DNA of 64,000 bases from an uncultured Collinsella sp. (GTDB lineage Bacteria > Actinomycetota > Coriobacteriia > Coriobacteriales > Coriobacteriaceae): NCBI GenBank assembly GCA_902470805.1, contig CABRHX010000012.1, positions 1 through 64,000 on the forward strand. Reading direction: 5' to 3'. The notes beneath the pieces are model-generated. The model saw only the letters and a program-made list of their open reading frames with translations. It was not told the origin of the DNA and searched no databases. Shown here piece after piece: positions 42,881 through 51,150 of this stretch. Positions within the stretch are counted from its first letter, which is position 1. The number at the start of each line of letters is the position of its first letter. A program made the position numbers and the translations under genes.

Positions 42881-43147
42881 TTAGAACGAGAGACTGTCGT
42901 TGGTGTTGGCGGCTTCGCCGTCGGCGAGCACGTCGTTGCCGTCGACGTCCTTAAGGAGCACCGAGACCTTCTGCTCGGCATCGGACAGGCGGGTGCGCAG
43001 GCTCTTGAGGAGCTCGACGCCGCGGGTATAGCTCTCGAGCGACTCCTCGAGCTCCATATCGCCCGACTCCAGGCTGCGGATGATGAGCTCCAGCTCCTGC
43101 GAGGCCTGCTTGTACGTAAGCTGCTCGACCGGGGTCTTCTCTGCCAT
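42881..43147 (-). CDS. xseB: Exodeoxyribonuclease VII small subunit
   Basis: 88 residues. The helical XseB segment is LTYKQASQELELIIRSLESGDMELEESLESYTRGVELL, followed by the RLSDAEQKVSVLL helix. It binds XseA to form the single-strand-specific nuclease. It starts 42 bases after the xseA stop, the usual order. The C-terminal 20 residues are acidic and variable. Confidence 0.93.
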   Translation of the reverse strand: MAEKTPVEQLTYKQASQELELIIRSLESGDMELEESLESYTRGVELLKSLRTRLSDAEQKVSVLLKDVDGNDVLADGEAANTNDSLSF

Positions 43148-43189
43148 ATCTGTTTCCTTTCCTAAAGGTTTATCGCTATGAAACGCGGC

Positions 43190-44641
43190 TTACTCGACCG
43201 TATCGACCGTTGCCGCCACGTTGCCGTCTGCCATGCGCACACGAATGGCGTCGCCGGGCTTAAAGGTCTTGGCGCTCGTGGCCACACCGTCATCGCTGTA
43301 CGCGATGGAGTAACCGCGGGCAAGCACCTTGAGCGGCGACAAGGCATCGAGCGACGCGGCAACTCGGCCGAGGTCGGACGCGGGTTTGCTGAGCATCGTG
43401 CGCCCCTGATGCTCCAGGCGAGAGCTCGCGAGCGCGAGCGCATGGCGTTTGCCATCGAGCCCCGAGGTGCTTGCAACCAGGCGCTCGGGCAGGCGCTCAA
43501 AGTTGAAGCGGAATGTCCCGACCGAGCGTACTATGGCGCCGGACAGGCGATCGGCAGTCAGCGCAAGCTCAGACTCGCGACGCTCGACCATAAACGTTGG
43601 ATCGTTGAGGCACGGGCGGCATGCGGCGGCATCGAGGGCATCGCCCAAGCGAGCCGTATAGGCATCCCAGGCACGGCGACCGCGCTGATCGAGCATCTCC
43701 AAATCAACCTGATTCGACCCAATCATCGATCCCATCGCGGCGCCCAGACGCTGATGGCGCGTCTCGAGCACGTCGGCCAACTCCGTCATAGCCGGTGCCA
43801 CCGATTCCGCCGCTGCCGTTGGCGTGGAGGCGCGACGGTCGCTCACCATGTCGCAAATCGAGGTATCGGGCTCATGCCCAATGCCCGTCACCACAGGCAC
43901 GGGACAAGCTGCCACCGCACGGGCAAGCTCCTCGTCGTTAAAGGTCATGAGGTCCTCGAAGGAACCGCCGCCACGCACGAGCAAAATGCAATCGGGCGCC
44001 GGCGTAATGGCAGCGGCGCGGTGCAAGCCTTCAATAAGCTCTGCCGGCGCGCCCTCGCCCTGGACCTTTGCGCCCACGCAGGCAAGCTCGACGAGCGGGT
44101 TGCGACGGCGCAAGGTACGCTTGACGTCGTCGATTACGGCACCCGAAAGCGAGGTGACGACCGCCACACGCGAGCAAAACACCGGAATGCGGCGCTTGCG
44201 CGCTTCGTCCATCAGGCCCTCGCGGCGGAGCTTTTCGGCCAGTTGCGCCACTTGTTGACGCAGCAGGCCCTCCCCCGCCAGCGAGAACGAGCGGGCGACG
44301 AAGCTCATGCGACCCGTAGGCTTGTAGAGATTGAAGCTACCCTTAAAGCTTACCTGCATGCCGTCGCGCAAGTCGAAGGTGCGCTTAAGGTAGGCGCCCT
44401 TCCAGATGATGCAGTCGACGGCCGCAGAGTCGTCCTTGATTTGGAAGTAGCAGTGGCCGCTTCGGGCATTGGGACCACGAAAACCCGTGACCTCACCCAA
44501 AACGCTCAGCTGCGGAATGGCATCGAGCGCGCCGGCGGCGATCTCCACCGCTTGGCTCACACTGAGCTCTTTGCGCTCTTGCTCGTCCGATCCGTCGAAC
44601 TCGGCGGAAACGGTATTGCCGGTCAGATTCCAGCCTGCCAC
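43190..44641 (-). CDS. xseA: Exodeoxyribonuclease VII large subunit
   Basis: Catalytic subunit of exonuclease VII, degrading single-stranded DNA from both ends. About 483 residues: an N-terminal OB-fold (ELSVSQAVEIAAGALDAIPQLSVLGEVTGFR, then GHCYFQIKDDSAAVDCIIWKG), a central catalytic domain with RGGGSFEDLMTFNDEELARAV and GIGHEPDTSICD, and a coiled-coil region. The start is set by the ribosome site: AAAGGAGG lies just before GTG at 44641, while ATG codons at 44659 and 44668 would place that site inside the gene. Confidence 0.93.
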   Translation of the reverse strand: MAGWNLTGNTVSAEFDGSDEQERKELSVSQAVEIAAGALDAIPQLSVLGEVTGFRGPNARSGHCYFQIKDDSAAVDCIIWKGAYLKRTFDLRDGMQVSFKGSFNLYKPTGRMSFVARSFSLAGEGLLRQQVAQLAEKLRREGLMDEARKRRIPVFCSRVAVVTSLSGAVIDDVKRTLRRRNPLVELACVGAKVQGEGAPAELIEGLHRAAAITPAPDCILLVRGGGSFEDLMTFNDEELARAVAACPVPVVTGIGHEPDTSICDMVSDRRASTPTAAAESVAPAMTELADVLETRHQRLGAAMGSMIGSNQVDLEMLDQRGRRAWDAYTARLGDALDAAACRPCLNDPTFMVERRESELALTADRLSGAIVRSVGTFRFNFERLPERLVASTSGLDGKRHALALASSRLEHQGRTMLSKPASDLGRVAASLDALSPLKVLARGYSIAYSDDGVATSAKTFKPGDAIRVRMADGNVAATVDTVE

Positions 44642-44710
44642 GCAGCCTCCTTTCGTCATCGTGCACATGGGCTCCGGCCCTGCGCAAATTCAAGTCCAAC
44701 ACATAGTACA

Positions 44711-44740
44711 GCGCCGCGTGGACACGAATCCCCGCGGCGC
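44711..44740 (-). terminator. Hairpin after the YugP-type protease gene
   Basis: GCGCCGCG and CGCGGCGC form an 8-bp stem with a 14-base loop 16 bases after the gene's stop. No T-run follows, so termination is uncertain. Confidence 0.45.
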
Positions 44741-44756
44741 CTGCCTGTCCTATTTG

Positions 44757-45461
44757 TTATCGGTTGGAGTTTCTGTTGTAGCGAGCCATCAGGTAGAGCA
44801 GTTGAATGATCGAAGTGAGCGCTGCGGCCACATAGGTAAGCGCGGCTGCCGTCAGCACCTTCTTGGCGCCGTTGACCTGCTTGGAACTCATGCCCGACTG
44901 CTCGATATACGCCACGGCGCGGCGACTGGCATCGATCTCGACCGGCAGCGTAACCAGCTGGAACAACACGCTAAACGAGAAGAAGACCAGCGCGAGGGTC
45001 GTGAGCCCCGCGATGTTCATGAACAGGCCCATGAGCAGCACGATCGTCCAGGTGTTTTGGGTAAAGTTGACGACGGGGACCAAAGCGGTACGTACCTTCA
45101 TCATGACATAGCCACTTTGACGCTGGGCGGCATGGCCCGCCTCGTGGCAGGCGACGGCAACGCTTGCGACCGACCCGCCCGAACGGTTGGCATCCGACAG
45201 ATACAGGTTGTTGTCCTGCGGGTTGTAATGATCGGTGAGCTCGCCGGCAACGCCCTTGATGCCCACGGCACTACAACCGTTGGCGTCGAGCATGCGGCGA
45301 GCGACCGTGGCACCCGTATCGCCATCCGAGCGCACCTTGGACCACGTCCTGTACGTCGAGTTGATATAGCTCTGCGCGGCAAGGCCAAGCACCGTGCAGA
45401 CAAGAACAACCAGCAGGTACAGCGGGTCAATGCCAAAGCCGTATCCATAGTAATAAGGCAT
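44757..45461 (-). CDS. Membrane zinc metalloprotease, YugP family
   Basis: 234-residue membrane protein. A hydrophobic N-terminal helix (after MPYYYGYGFGIDP) is followed by a catalytic region with the zinc motif HEAGHAAQ, then two or three further membrane helices and the EIDASRRAVAYIEQSG segment, typical of the YugP/DUF2286-like M48-related group. The substrate is unknown. GGAGG lies 8 bases before the ATG. Expected to act at the membrane in protein quality control. Confidence 0.85.
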   Translation of the reverse strand: MPYYYGYGFGIDPLYLLVVLVCTVLGLAAQSYINSTYRTWSKVRSDGDTGATVARRMLDANGCSAVGIKGVAGELTDHYNPQDNNLYLSDANRSGGSVASVAVACHEAGHAAQRQSGYVMMKVRTALVPVVNFTQNTWTIVLLMGLFMNIAGLTTLALVFFSFSVLFQLVTLPVEIDASRRAVAYIEQSGMSSKQVNGAKKVLTAAALTYVAAALTSIIQLLYLMARYNRNSNR

Positions 45462-45525
45462 GCGAATTCCTCCGAATCGAGTTACACGTTGGAGGCATTC
45501 TACCCACTCAGCCGACTAGGCTTCC

Positions 45526-46659
45526 CTACAGAAGCTCGATTTTGCCGTCCTTCACGGTGAGTCCCATGTTGCCCGAGAGCAGATCGTCCAGGCGCGAGCC
45601 CACGAGCTCAAAGCGCCAGCCTTCGCGCAGGGAGCTCTGCTCGGGATGCTCAATATAGTCGGCCAGGTCATCGCGCGAGGCAATGACCGAGGTCGCCACG
45701 CCCGAGCGCTCGGCAACCAGTCGAATGAGCGCATACATCAGGTCCGTCACACTCTCCAACTCCGGCGAAATCTGACGGTGCCCGCGTACCATGAGCGGCA
45801 GGCGATCGTGTGGGCAGCTCGCACCGCGCTTAATGGCCATGAGCGCGCCGTCCACGTCGCGCTCCCCCAGCTGGTCGGTACCGCGAATGCTGCGGAACTC
45901 CTCAACACGAACGGGATTACGTTTAACCAGGGCCAGCAGCGTATCGTCGGACATGACCCACTTGCGCGGGATGTTGCGGCGCTCGGCGCGGTCCTCGCGC
46001 CAAGCGGCAAGCTCGCGCGCAATGCCCAGCTGATGGCGGCTGCAGGAGTTGATGCGCTTGACCTTGCGGAATGCCTCATGGCGGTCGGCGCGGTAGTGTG
46101 ACTCGTCGGCCAGCGGACGCAACTCGTCGAGCACCCAGTCCACGCGGCCCAGCTCACGCAGGCGGCTCATCATCTCGGTATAGGCGACGATCAGGTACTT
46201 GACGTCATCGATCGCGTACTCGATCTGTTTGTCGGTCAGCGGGCGGCGCGACCAATCGGTCAGTGACTCGGTCTTGGGCAATGAGACGCCGCAAAACGTC
46301 TGCACGAGCGCGCCGTAGGAAATCTGCTGGCGCTCGCCCAAAAAGGCGGCGGCCACCTGCGTGTCAAAAATGGGACGCGGCAGCACGCCCACGGTATGGA
46401 GCATAACCTCCATATCCTGCGAGCAAGCGTGAAAGACCTTAGTCACGCTCTCGTCGGCCATAAGCTCAGCGAGCGGCGACAGGTCGTCGATCACCAGGGG
46501 ATCGACCGCGACGCTCTCGGCAGGGGTGGCAATCTGAACCAGGCACAGGCGCGGGTGGAACGTGCGCTCGCGCAAAAACTCGGTATCGACGGCAATCGCG
46601 TCGAACTCGCGGGCGCGCTGGCAGAAGTCGAGTAAAGCCTGATGTGTGGAAATGTACAT
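45526..46659 (-). CDS. rnd: Ribonuclease D
   Basis: 3'-5' exoribonuclease of the DEDD family with a role in tRNA 3' maturation. About 377 residues. The exonuclease domain has IAVDTEFLRERTF (first D/E pair), FHACSQDMEVML, FDTQVAAAFLG and YAIDDVKYLI (later Asp and Tyr). A C-terminal HRDC domain follows (from about 205; a second HRDC-like region is plausible). I prefer ATG at 46659 (MYISTHQALLDF) to a codon 36 bases earlier; neither has a strong ribosome site. It is divergent from the next gene. Confidence 0.9.
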   Translation of the reverse strand: MYISTHQALLDFCQRAREFDAIAVDTEFLRERTFHPRLCLVQIATPAESVAVDPLVIDDLSPLAELMADESVTKVFHACSQDMEVMLHTVGVLPRPIFDTQVAAAFLGERQQISYGALVQTFCGVSLPKTESLTDWSRRPLTDKQIEYAIDDVKYLIVAYTEMMSRLRELGRVDWVLDELRPLADESHYRADRHEAFRKVKRINSCSRHQLGIARELAAWREDRAERRNIPRKWVMSDDTLLALVKRNPVRVEEFRSIRGTDQLGERDVDGALMAIKRGASCPHDRLPLMVRGHRQISPELESVTDLMYALIRLVAERSGVATSVIASRDDLADYIEHPEQSSLREGWRFELVGSRLDDLLSGNMGLTVKDGKIELL

Positions 46660-46757
46660 ATCAACCCATCGAATAAGGTTAGGCCCGAAAAACACGGGTA
46701 GGATATCGGCATTGCCTTACAACTATACTCGGTTAGTCACAGAACGGGAACGTAAGT

Positions 46758-47675
46758 ATGCGCTGCCTTATCATCCACAACCCGGCATCGGGCCCCAGCT
46801 CAGATGAAATCTACGCGTTCACGCACGCCCTCGCGCAGGGCGGCGACGAGGTCGTGATGCGCTTTATCGGCGATGGCATGGAACCCGAGGACGCCGTGGC
46901 AGACGTGCGCGAGTTTGATCGCGTGGTCGTTTCGGGCGGCGACGGCACCGTCTCCAACGTGCTCGACCAAATGCGCGGGTGCGGTGTCCCCACGCTCGTC
47001 TTCCCCTCCGGCACAGCCTGCCTGTTCTTTAACAACATCGGTAATGCCCCCGAGGCAGCGGCGCTTGCCAAGGCTTGCCGCGCCGGTCGCACGGTCAAAG
47101 TGGACATGGGCGAGCTCTTTTGGCTCGACGAGAACGGCAACGAGAAGCGCCACGGCTTTATCATCATCGCCGGCTCGGGCTTCGACGCCGAGATCATGAT
47201 GAAGGCCGCCCCCGCCAAAAACGACATCGGCGAGATCGCCTATTTCCTGTCGGCGCTCGCCACACCCAACCCCACGGTGGCGCATTTTACGATTGAGCAT
47301 GACGGCATTGTCGAGGAGCTCGATGGCATCTGCTGCATGGCCGGCAACACCTCGGTCATTCAAAACGATATCAACCTGTTCCCCGATTGCCGCATGAACG
47401 ACGGCATGGTCGACATCGCGGTCATCGAGCCCGTAAAAACCGTCCAGCTCCTGCCCACTGTGATCACCGCTGCGCTTGACCCCGCCGGTAAGGTACTCGG
47501 GCGCCCGCAGTTCAAGATCATCCAGACCAAGGAAGCCAAGATTACCTGCACCCCGTCGCTGGGCATGCAGTTCGATGGCGAGATTATCTCCAGCAATTCG
47601 GGCGTCTTTGGAGCCCGCGCGCTTCCGCAATGCCTCGACCTCATCGTCGACGAATTCTCACCGCTTGGTAAATAG
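46758..47675 (+). CDS. Diacylglycerol/sphingosine-kinase-like lipid kinase
   Basis: 305 residues of the DAGK catalytic family (YegS/DgkB/LCB5). The nucleotide motif GGDGTVSNVLDQM and the PSGTACLFFNNIG segment (PxGTxNxxA-like) are present, followed by an all-beta domain ending FDGEIISS. The substrate may be diacylglycerol or undecaprenol; the sequence does not decide. GGGAAC precedes the ATG. A tiny membrane peptide gene follows after 9 bases. Confidence 0.87.
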   Translation: MRCLIIHNPASGPSSDEIYAFTHALAQGGDEVVMRFIGDGMEPEDAVADVREFDRVVVSGGDGTVSNVLDQMRGCGVPTLVFPSGTACLFFNNIGNAPEAAALAKACRAGRTVKVDMGELFWLDENGNEKRHGFIIIAGSGFDAEIMMKAAPAKNDIGEIAYFLSALATPNPTVAHFTIEHDGIVEELDGICCMAGNTSVIQNDINLFPDCRMNDGMVDIAVIEPVKTVQLLPTVITAALDPAGKVLGRPQFKIIQTKEAKITCTPSLGMQFDGEIISSNSGVFGARALPQCLDLIVDEFSPLGK

Positions 47676-47684
47676 GAGGACCCC

Positions 47685-47777
47685 ATGAACGACAATCCCC
47701 TGATCGGCTTTATCATCATCGTTTTGGCCATGCTCGTCGGCTATGCGATCAACGTGATCCACCGCCGGAAGAAGTAA
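47685..47777 (+). CDS. 30-residue single-pass membrane peptide
   Basis: A short frame starts MNDNPLIGF, continues with an 18-residue hydrophobic helix (IIIVLAMLVGYAINV-type) and ends with a basic HRRKK tail. AGGAGG sits 5 bases before the ATG, the best ribosome site in this area, and the gene begins 9 bases after the lipid kinase stop, so co-translation is likely. A terminator follows. The function is unknown; the positive-inside tail suggests an outward N-terminus. Confidence 0.65.
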   Translation: MNDNPLIGFIIIVLAMLVGYAINVIHRRKK

Positions 47778-47813
47778 TTCCACATTGGTATGATATTCAT
47801 CCAATTATCGTCT

Positions 47814-47855
47814 CCCCTGCTGTTTATGCATTTGCCAAACAGCGGGGGATTTTTC
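47814..47855 (+). terminator. Terminator after the membrane peptide gene
   Basis: CCCCTGCTGTTT pairs with AAACAGCGGGGG (one mismatch or U-G) around an 11-base loop, then ATTTTTC. Confidence 0.85.
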
Positions 47856-47910
47856 ATTTCGGTATTTCCAGACGCTTTATCCAGATACAGTAATTGCAGG
47901 GCGTCTTTAT

Positions 47911-47938
47911 TTGGCTAAAGCTACAGACTGAGTATAAT
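47911..47938 (+). promoter_or_regulatory. Promoter of the C69 dipeptidase gene
   Basis: TTGGCT (47911-47916) and a perfect TATAAT (47933-47938) are 16 bases apart. The start codon is 146 bases downstream, giving a long leader with an 8-bp hairpin AGCCCTCT/AGAGGGCT (about 48041-48063) shortly before the ribosome site. No known riboswitch was recognised in it. The 306-bp gap upstream of the gene otherwise holds only the preceding terminator. Confidence 0.65.
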
Positions 47939-48083
47939 TAACCGCTCATCGTATATTTCATTACGCTTATCGAGTAAGTATTTTTCATAGATGAATATTG
48001 TTTCCGATTCGTTACGCTAAGGGAGTGTCTTTATTGGCTGAAGCCCTCTGGCGACAGAGGGCTTTCGCACGCTGGGAGGGATT

Positions 48084-50048
48084 ATGAGGAAAACTCACCC
48101 CGTCAACGCGCTCAAAAAGCTGGGCATAGGCCTCGCCTTTGGAGCTGCAACCATCATGTCCATGCCGACCTCTGCGCTCGCCTGCACGCAGATGTACATG
48201 GGCAAAGATCTAACGGCCGACGGCAACACGTACTATGGCCGTGCCGAGGACTTTGGCAAGCGCTATCTCAAGCACTATGGCATCGAACCCGCCCACGAAG
48301 CCGGCTTTACGTACAGCTCGAATGAGTCTGCTTTCGAATACACTTCGAATAAGCCTACATATCGCTACAGCTACGTACGTGACCATCCCTCCAATTGGGA
48401 GGGCCACACCGACGCCTACTCCGAAGCCGGTATCAACGAGAAGGGTGTCTCTTGCTCCGCTACGCTGAGCACCTCCTATAACGAGGATGCCAAAGCAGCA
48501 GACCCAATCGATGAGGCTACCGGCATCGGCGAGTACAGCTACGGCAGCGTCATCCTGGGCCAGAGCGCCAATGCCCGCGAGGGCGTCGAGCTCCTCGGCA
48601 GCCTGATCGACGAGCAGGGCACTTGCACTAACGACCAGATCATTATCGCCGACAACAACGAGACCTGGCTGTTCGCCACGCTTTCTGCCCATCAATGGAT
48701 TGCCATGAAGCTGGCCGACGACGTCGCCTCACTCAACCCCAACATCGGCAGCCTCAACTACGATGTCGACCTGAACGATACTGAGAACTGCCTGCACTCC
48801 AAGGACATCGAGTCCATGCCCGTGGAGAAGGGTTTCGCCAAATACTCCGCTGACGGTAAATTCGATGTCGCCCAAACGTATGGCGAAAGCCTCGCCGATT
48901 CTGGCGTTAACCAATGGTCCCGCTATGTGCAAGGCCGCCATTATTATGCTAGTCAGCTGACCGAAGGCACGGATTACGAAATTAAAACTATCACCGATAA
49001 GGATGGAAAACCCGTCCAAAAGGGAGCTATGGTCAGCGAAATCCAGCCTCTGTTCTTCAAGCCTGGCAAGTCTGGTTGGAGCACCTTTGAGCTGATTCGT
49101 GCCTTCGGCAACCGCGGAGAGAACGTCCCTGGTCTCAACGCGAACACTGATGGCGTTTATTGCATCGGCAGCGAGCGCAACACCGAGATCAATCTCTTCC
49201 AGATTCGTCGCGGGTATGATCCCGAAGTCGCTACCATCCAGTGGGAAATGCTCTCCCGTGCCGCGTACTCTGTCGCCATCCCGCTGTACTCCGCTCTGAT
49301 AACTGAAGTTAGCCCCTACTTCAGCGATCAGACCGTCTCCTTCGACCACTGCAATGCGAAAGACGTCGTGTACAACGAGGAGCCCGAGAACTCCATTAAC
49401 TACGTCCTCATGGACATCAGCTCGCTCTGCTTTGAGAACCCTGACACCCTTGGTACCAGTGTCCGCACCTACCTCGACGCGCTCCAGAACGAGCTCATCG
49501 AGCAGAACAAGGAAGTTGACGCCGCTATGCTGGCCGAGACGACCACCGAGGGTCGCACCGCTCTGGCCAACAAGGCAGGCAAGGCTGCCACCGAGAACAC
49601 CTACAAGAAGTGCAAGGCCCTGCTCCAGGAGATGCGCGCTTATCAGAAGGCCGGAAACTTTGACGAGCGCTTCACCCCGAGCGACCTGAACACCGAGACC
49701 AAGGGCCTCAAGGAGTCCATCACCTACGCCAAGGACGCCCTTGCCACCGACCCGGTCACCCCGGATCAGCCCGGCACTCCCGAGCAGCCCGGTAAGCCCG
49801 AACAGCCCAGCACCCCCGAGCAGCCTGAGCAGCCCACTAAGCCCGAGCAGCCCGCTGTCAAGCCTGAGAAGCCTGGCAAGTCGGACAACACCACGACCAC
49901 GGTAACCACCAACAAGACGAACACCAAGGGCGGCCTGCCCACCACTGGCGATCGTTTTGATGGCCGCATGGTGGCCGCATTCGCCATCGCTGGCGTTGCC
50001 GTCATCTCCGCAGGCGGTTATATCCTCTATCGCCGCAACAAGGAGTAA
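48084..50048 (+). CDS. Secreted, LPXTG-anchored C69 family dipeptidase
   Basis: 654-residue surface enzyme of the N-terminal-nucleophile dipeptidase family C69 (U34). A signal peptide (about 1-33, ending SALA) exposes Cys34 (ACTQMYMGKD) as the nucleophile. The catalytic domain contains YYGRAEDFG, IADNNETWLF and EINLFQIRRGYDPE. After a helical stretch comes a Pro-rich wall spacer with repeated PEQP/KPEQP units (about 562-600), then the sorting signal LPTTG (about 618-622), a hydrophobic helix and RRNKE. It should hydrolyse dipeptides or peptides outside the cell and be sortase-linked to the wall; no sortase is in this window. Confidence 0.9.
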   Translation: MRKTHPVNALKKLGIGLAFGAATIMSMPTSALACTQMYMGKDLTADGNTYYGRAEDFGKRYLKHYGIEPAHEAGFTYSSNESAFEYTSNKPTYRYSYVRDHPSNWEGHTDAYSEAGINEKGVSCSATLSTSYNEDAKAADPIDEATGIGEYSYGSVILGQSANAREGVELLGSLIDEQGTCTNDQIIIADNNETWLFATLSAHQWIAMKLADDVASLNPNIGSLNYDVDLNDTENCLHSKDIESMPVEKGFAKYSADGKFDVAQTYGESLADSGVNQWSRYVQGRHYYASQLTEGTDYEIKTITDKDGKPVQKGAMVSEIQPLFFKPGKSGWSTFELIRAFGNRGENVPGLNANTDGVYCIGSERNTEINLFQIRRGYDPEVATIQWEMLSRAAYSVAIPLYSALITEVSPYFSDQTVSFDHCNAKDVVYNEEPENSINYVLMDISSLCFENPDTLGTSVRTYLDALQNELIEQNKEVDAAMLAETTTEGRTALANKAGKAATENTYKKCKALLQEMRAYQKAGNFDERFTPSDLNTETKGLKESITYAKDALATDPVTPDQPGTPEQPGKPEQPSTPEQPEQPTKPEQPAVKPEKPGKSDNTTTTVTTNKTNTKGGLPTTGDRFDGRMVAAFAIAGVAVISAGGYILYRRNKE

Positions 50049-50063
50049 TCCCTCACTGGTGCG

Positions 50064-50107
50064 GGCGGGATGGCACGGGTTGCCCCACCCGCTCAGCCCG
50101 CCTTTTT
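50064..50107 (+). terminator. Terminator after the C69 dipeptidase gene
   Basis: GGCGGG (50064-50069) pairs with CCCGCC (50097-50102), with CGGGT/ACCCG inside, followed by TTTTT. Further small hairpins (GGTGGG-AAA-CCCACC and AAATCTTTTT/AAAAGATTT) follow to about 50155. Confidence 0.75.
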
Positions 50108-50168
50108 GACCGGTGGGAAACCCACCTGAAATCTTTTTAAAAAAGATTTCCCCGCACGCACTTCGCTG

Positions 50169-50177
50169 TGCTATAGT
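50169..50177 (+). promoter_or_regulatory. Extended -10 promoter of the Trp leader
   Basis: TGCTATAGT matches the extended -10 pattern TGnTATAAT. It lies about 58 bases before the leader peptide start. No good -35 was found, as is common with extended -10 promoters. Confidence 0.55.
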
Positions 50178-50235
50178 GCAGCGCAACAGCAACTAGGTGC
50201 GACCGTGCCACGGCATCACGAAAGGAGCCACCAAC

Positions 50236-50304
50236 ATGAAGAACACGATGAAGTCTCTCAACAACTGGTGGTGGCGTGATGCGAATACGATCGGTCGACA
50301 GTGA
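50236..50304 (+). CDS. Trp-rich leader peptide (attenuator)
   Basis: A 22-codon frame begins MKNTMKSLNN, continues with three consecutive TGG (Trp) codons at 50266-50274, then RDANTIGRQ and a TGA stop. AAAGGAG sits 9 bases before the ATG. Downstream are alternative RNA stems and an intrinsic terminator before an ECF transporter gene. This is the layout of a trp-type attenuator: ribosome stalling at Trp codons should allow read-through. The peptide itself is not expected to have a function. Confidence 0.85.
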   Translation: MKNTMKSLNNWWWRDANTIGRQ

Positions 50305-50371
50305 GTCCCTCACGCCTGTTTTTGCGCTCTAGGTGATTGGAAGGCCTCCGGTTTCGACCGGAGGCCTTTTT
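50266..50371 (+). promoter_or_regulatory. Transcription attenuator responding to tryptophan (predicted)
   Basis: Segment GGCGTGA (50273-50279), which overlaps the last Trp codon, can pair with TCACGCC (50310-50316). Segment CGGTCGA (50292-50298), inside the end of the leader gene, is complementary to TCGACCG (50354-50360) in the loop and 3' arm of the terminator and can act as antiterminator. A ribosome stalled on TGG leaves it free; one at the stop codon (50304) covers it. Confidence 0.7.
50343..50371 (+). terminator. Attenuator terminator
   Basis: GGCCTCCGGT (50343-50352), loop TTCG, ACCGGAGGCC (50357-50366), then TTTTT. It is a textbook intrinsic terminator lying 39 bases after the leader stop and 77 bases before the transporter start. 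Confidence 0.9.
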
Positions 50372-50448
50372 CTATCTCGAGCCCGATCGCATTCGCATCA
50401 CGCGCCCCCGCTTTTCTCTTGCACCCCCCTTCCGAAAGGATTTTCACC

Positions 50449-51021
50449 ATGTCTCAGAACACCACCGCCACCCAGCCCCGCACCGTCCAGACCGCCGACC
50501 GCGGCAAGCTCGACGTCCGCGCTCTCGTCCTGCTCGCCATCCTGCTCGCTGCAGGCTTCATCCTCAACTTCACCGTCGGCAAGGCCATCTCGGGCATCTC
50601 GGGCGGCATGATCAGCCCCGAGTTCATCATCTCGGCCTTCTGCCTCACCATCCTGGTCGTTCGCCCCAACATCGGCCAGGCGCTCGTCATTGGCCTTATC
50701 TCGGCTGCCGTGATCCAGATCACCACCACTTCGCCGTTCGTTGATTTTGCCGCTGAGGGCATCGCCGCCATGCTCATGGCCGGCATCGTCAACGCCGCCG
50801 GCAAGAACGGTCAGGTCAAGCCCGCGATCGCCATTGTCGCAACCTTCCTGACCACCTTTGTCTCCGGCGTCATCTTCATGGTCATCAAGATGGCCATGCT
50901 CGGCGTGGTCGGCGAGCTCGCCGCCGCCATGCTGCCCGTCGTCGCCATGACCGCCGTCTTTAACGCCATTCTGGTCGGCGCCCTCTACCTGCCCATCCAG
51001 AAGGCCCTTAGGCTCAACTAA
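50449..51021 (+). CDS. ECF transporter S component, probably for tryptophan
   Basis: 190-residue membrane protein with about six hydrophobic segments, starting after a 25-residue polar N-terminus. It contains GGMISPEFIISAFCLTILVVRPNIGQALVIGLISAAVIQITTTSPFVD, reminiscent of the TrpP type of substrate-binding component. The best evidence for tryptophan is the Trp-codon attenuator directly upstream. GAAAGGA precedes the ATG. The A and T components follow, after a hairpin-rich gap. Another aromatic substrate cannot be excluded. Confidence 0.75.
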   Translation: MSQNTTATQPRTVQTADRGKLDVRALVLLAILLAAGFILNFTVGKAISGISGGMISPEFIISAFCLTILVVRPNIGQALVIGLISAAVIQITTTSPFVDFAAEGIAAMLMAGIVNAAGKNGQVKPAIAIVATFLTTFVSGVIFMVIKMAMLGVVGELAAAMLPVVAMTAVFNAILVGALYLPIQKALRLN

Positions 51022-51027
51022 CCCGCT

Positions 51028-51128
51028 CGGCTTTACGAGCCACCCCATCTTGGCGTTCATTCGTCGCTCGCGTACCCAAGTACGCTTCGCTCCTCTTTCG
51101 CGCCAACCTGGGGCCCCTCGTAAAGCCG
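51028..51128 (+). repeat. Nested hairpin element after the ECF S gene (101 bp)
   Basis: CGGCTTTACGAG (51028-51039) pairs with CTCGTAAAGCCG (51117-51128); further in, CCCA/TGGG and TTGGCG/CGCCAA pair with mismatches. The core contains GCGTAC-CCAA-GTACGC (51070-51085) flanked by GTCGCTC and TTCGCTCC. It starts 6 bases after the stop. Same nested plan as the elements at 35.5 and 39.3 kb. Confidence 0.75.
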
Positions 51129-51150
51129 TCTCCGTGCTTCACCACCAAAG

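Noticed and set aside
50130..50155. AAATCTTTTT/AAAAGATTT palindrome as a regulator site
   Set aside because: Simple A/T palindrome directly after a terminator; it probably just adds to 3'-end structure.
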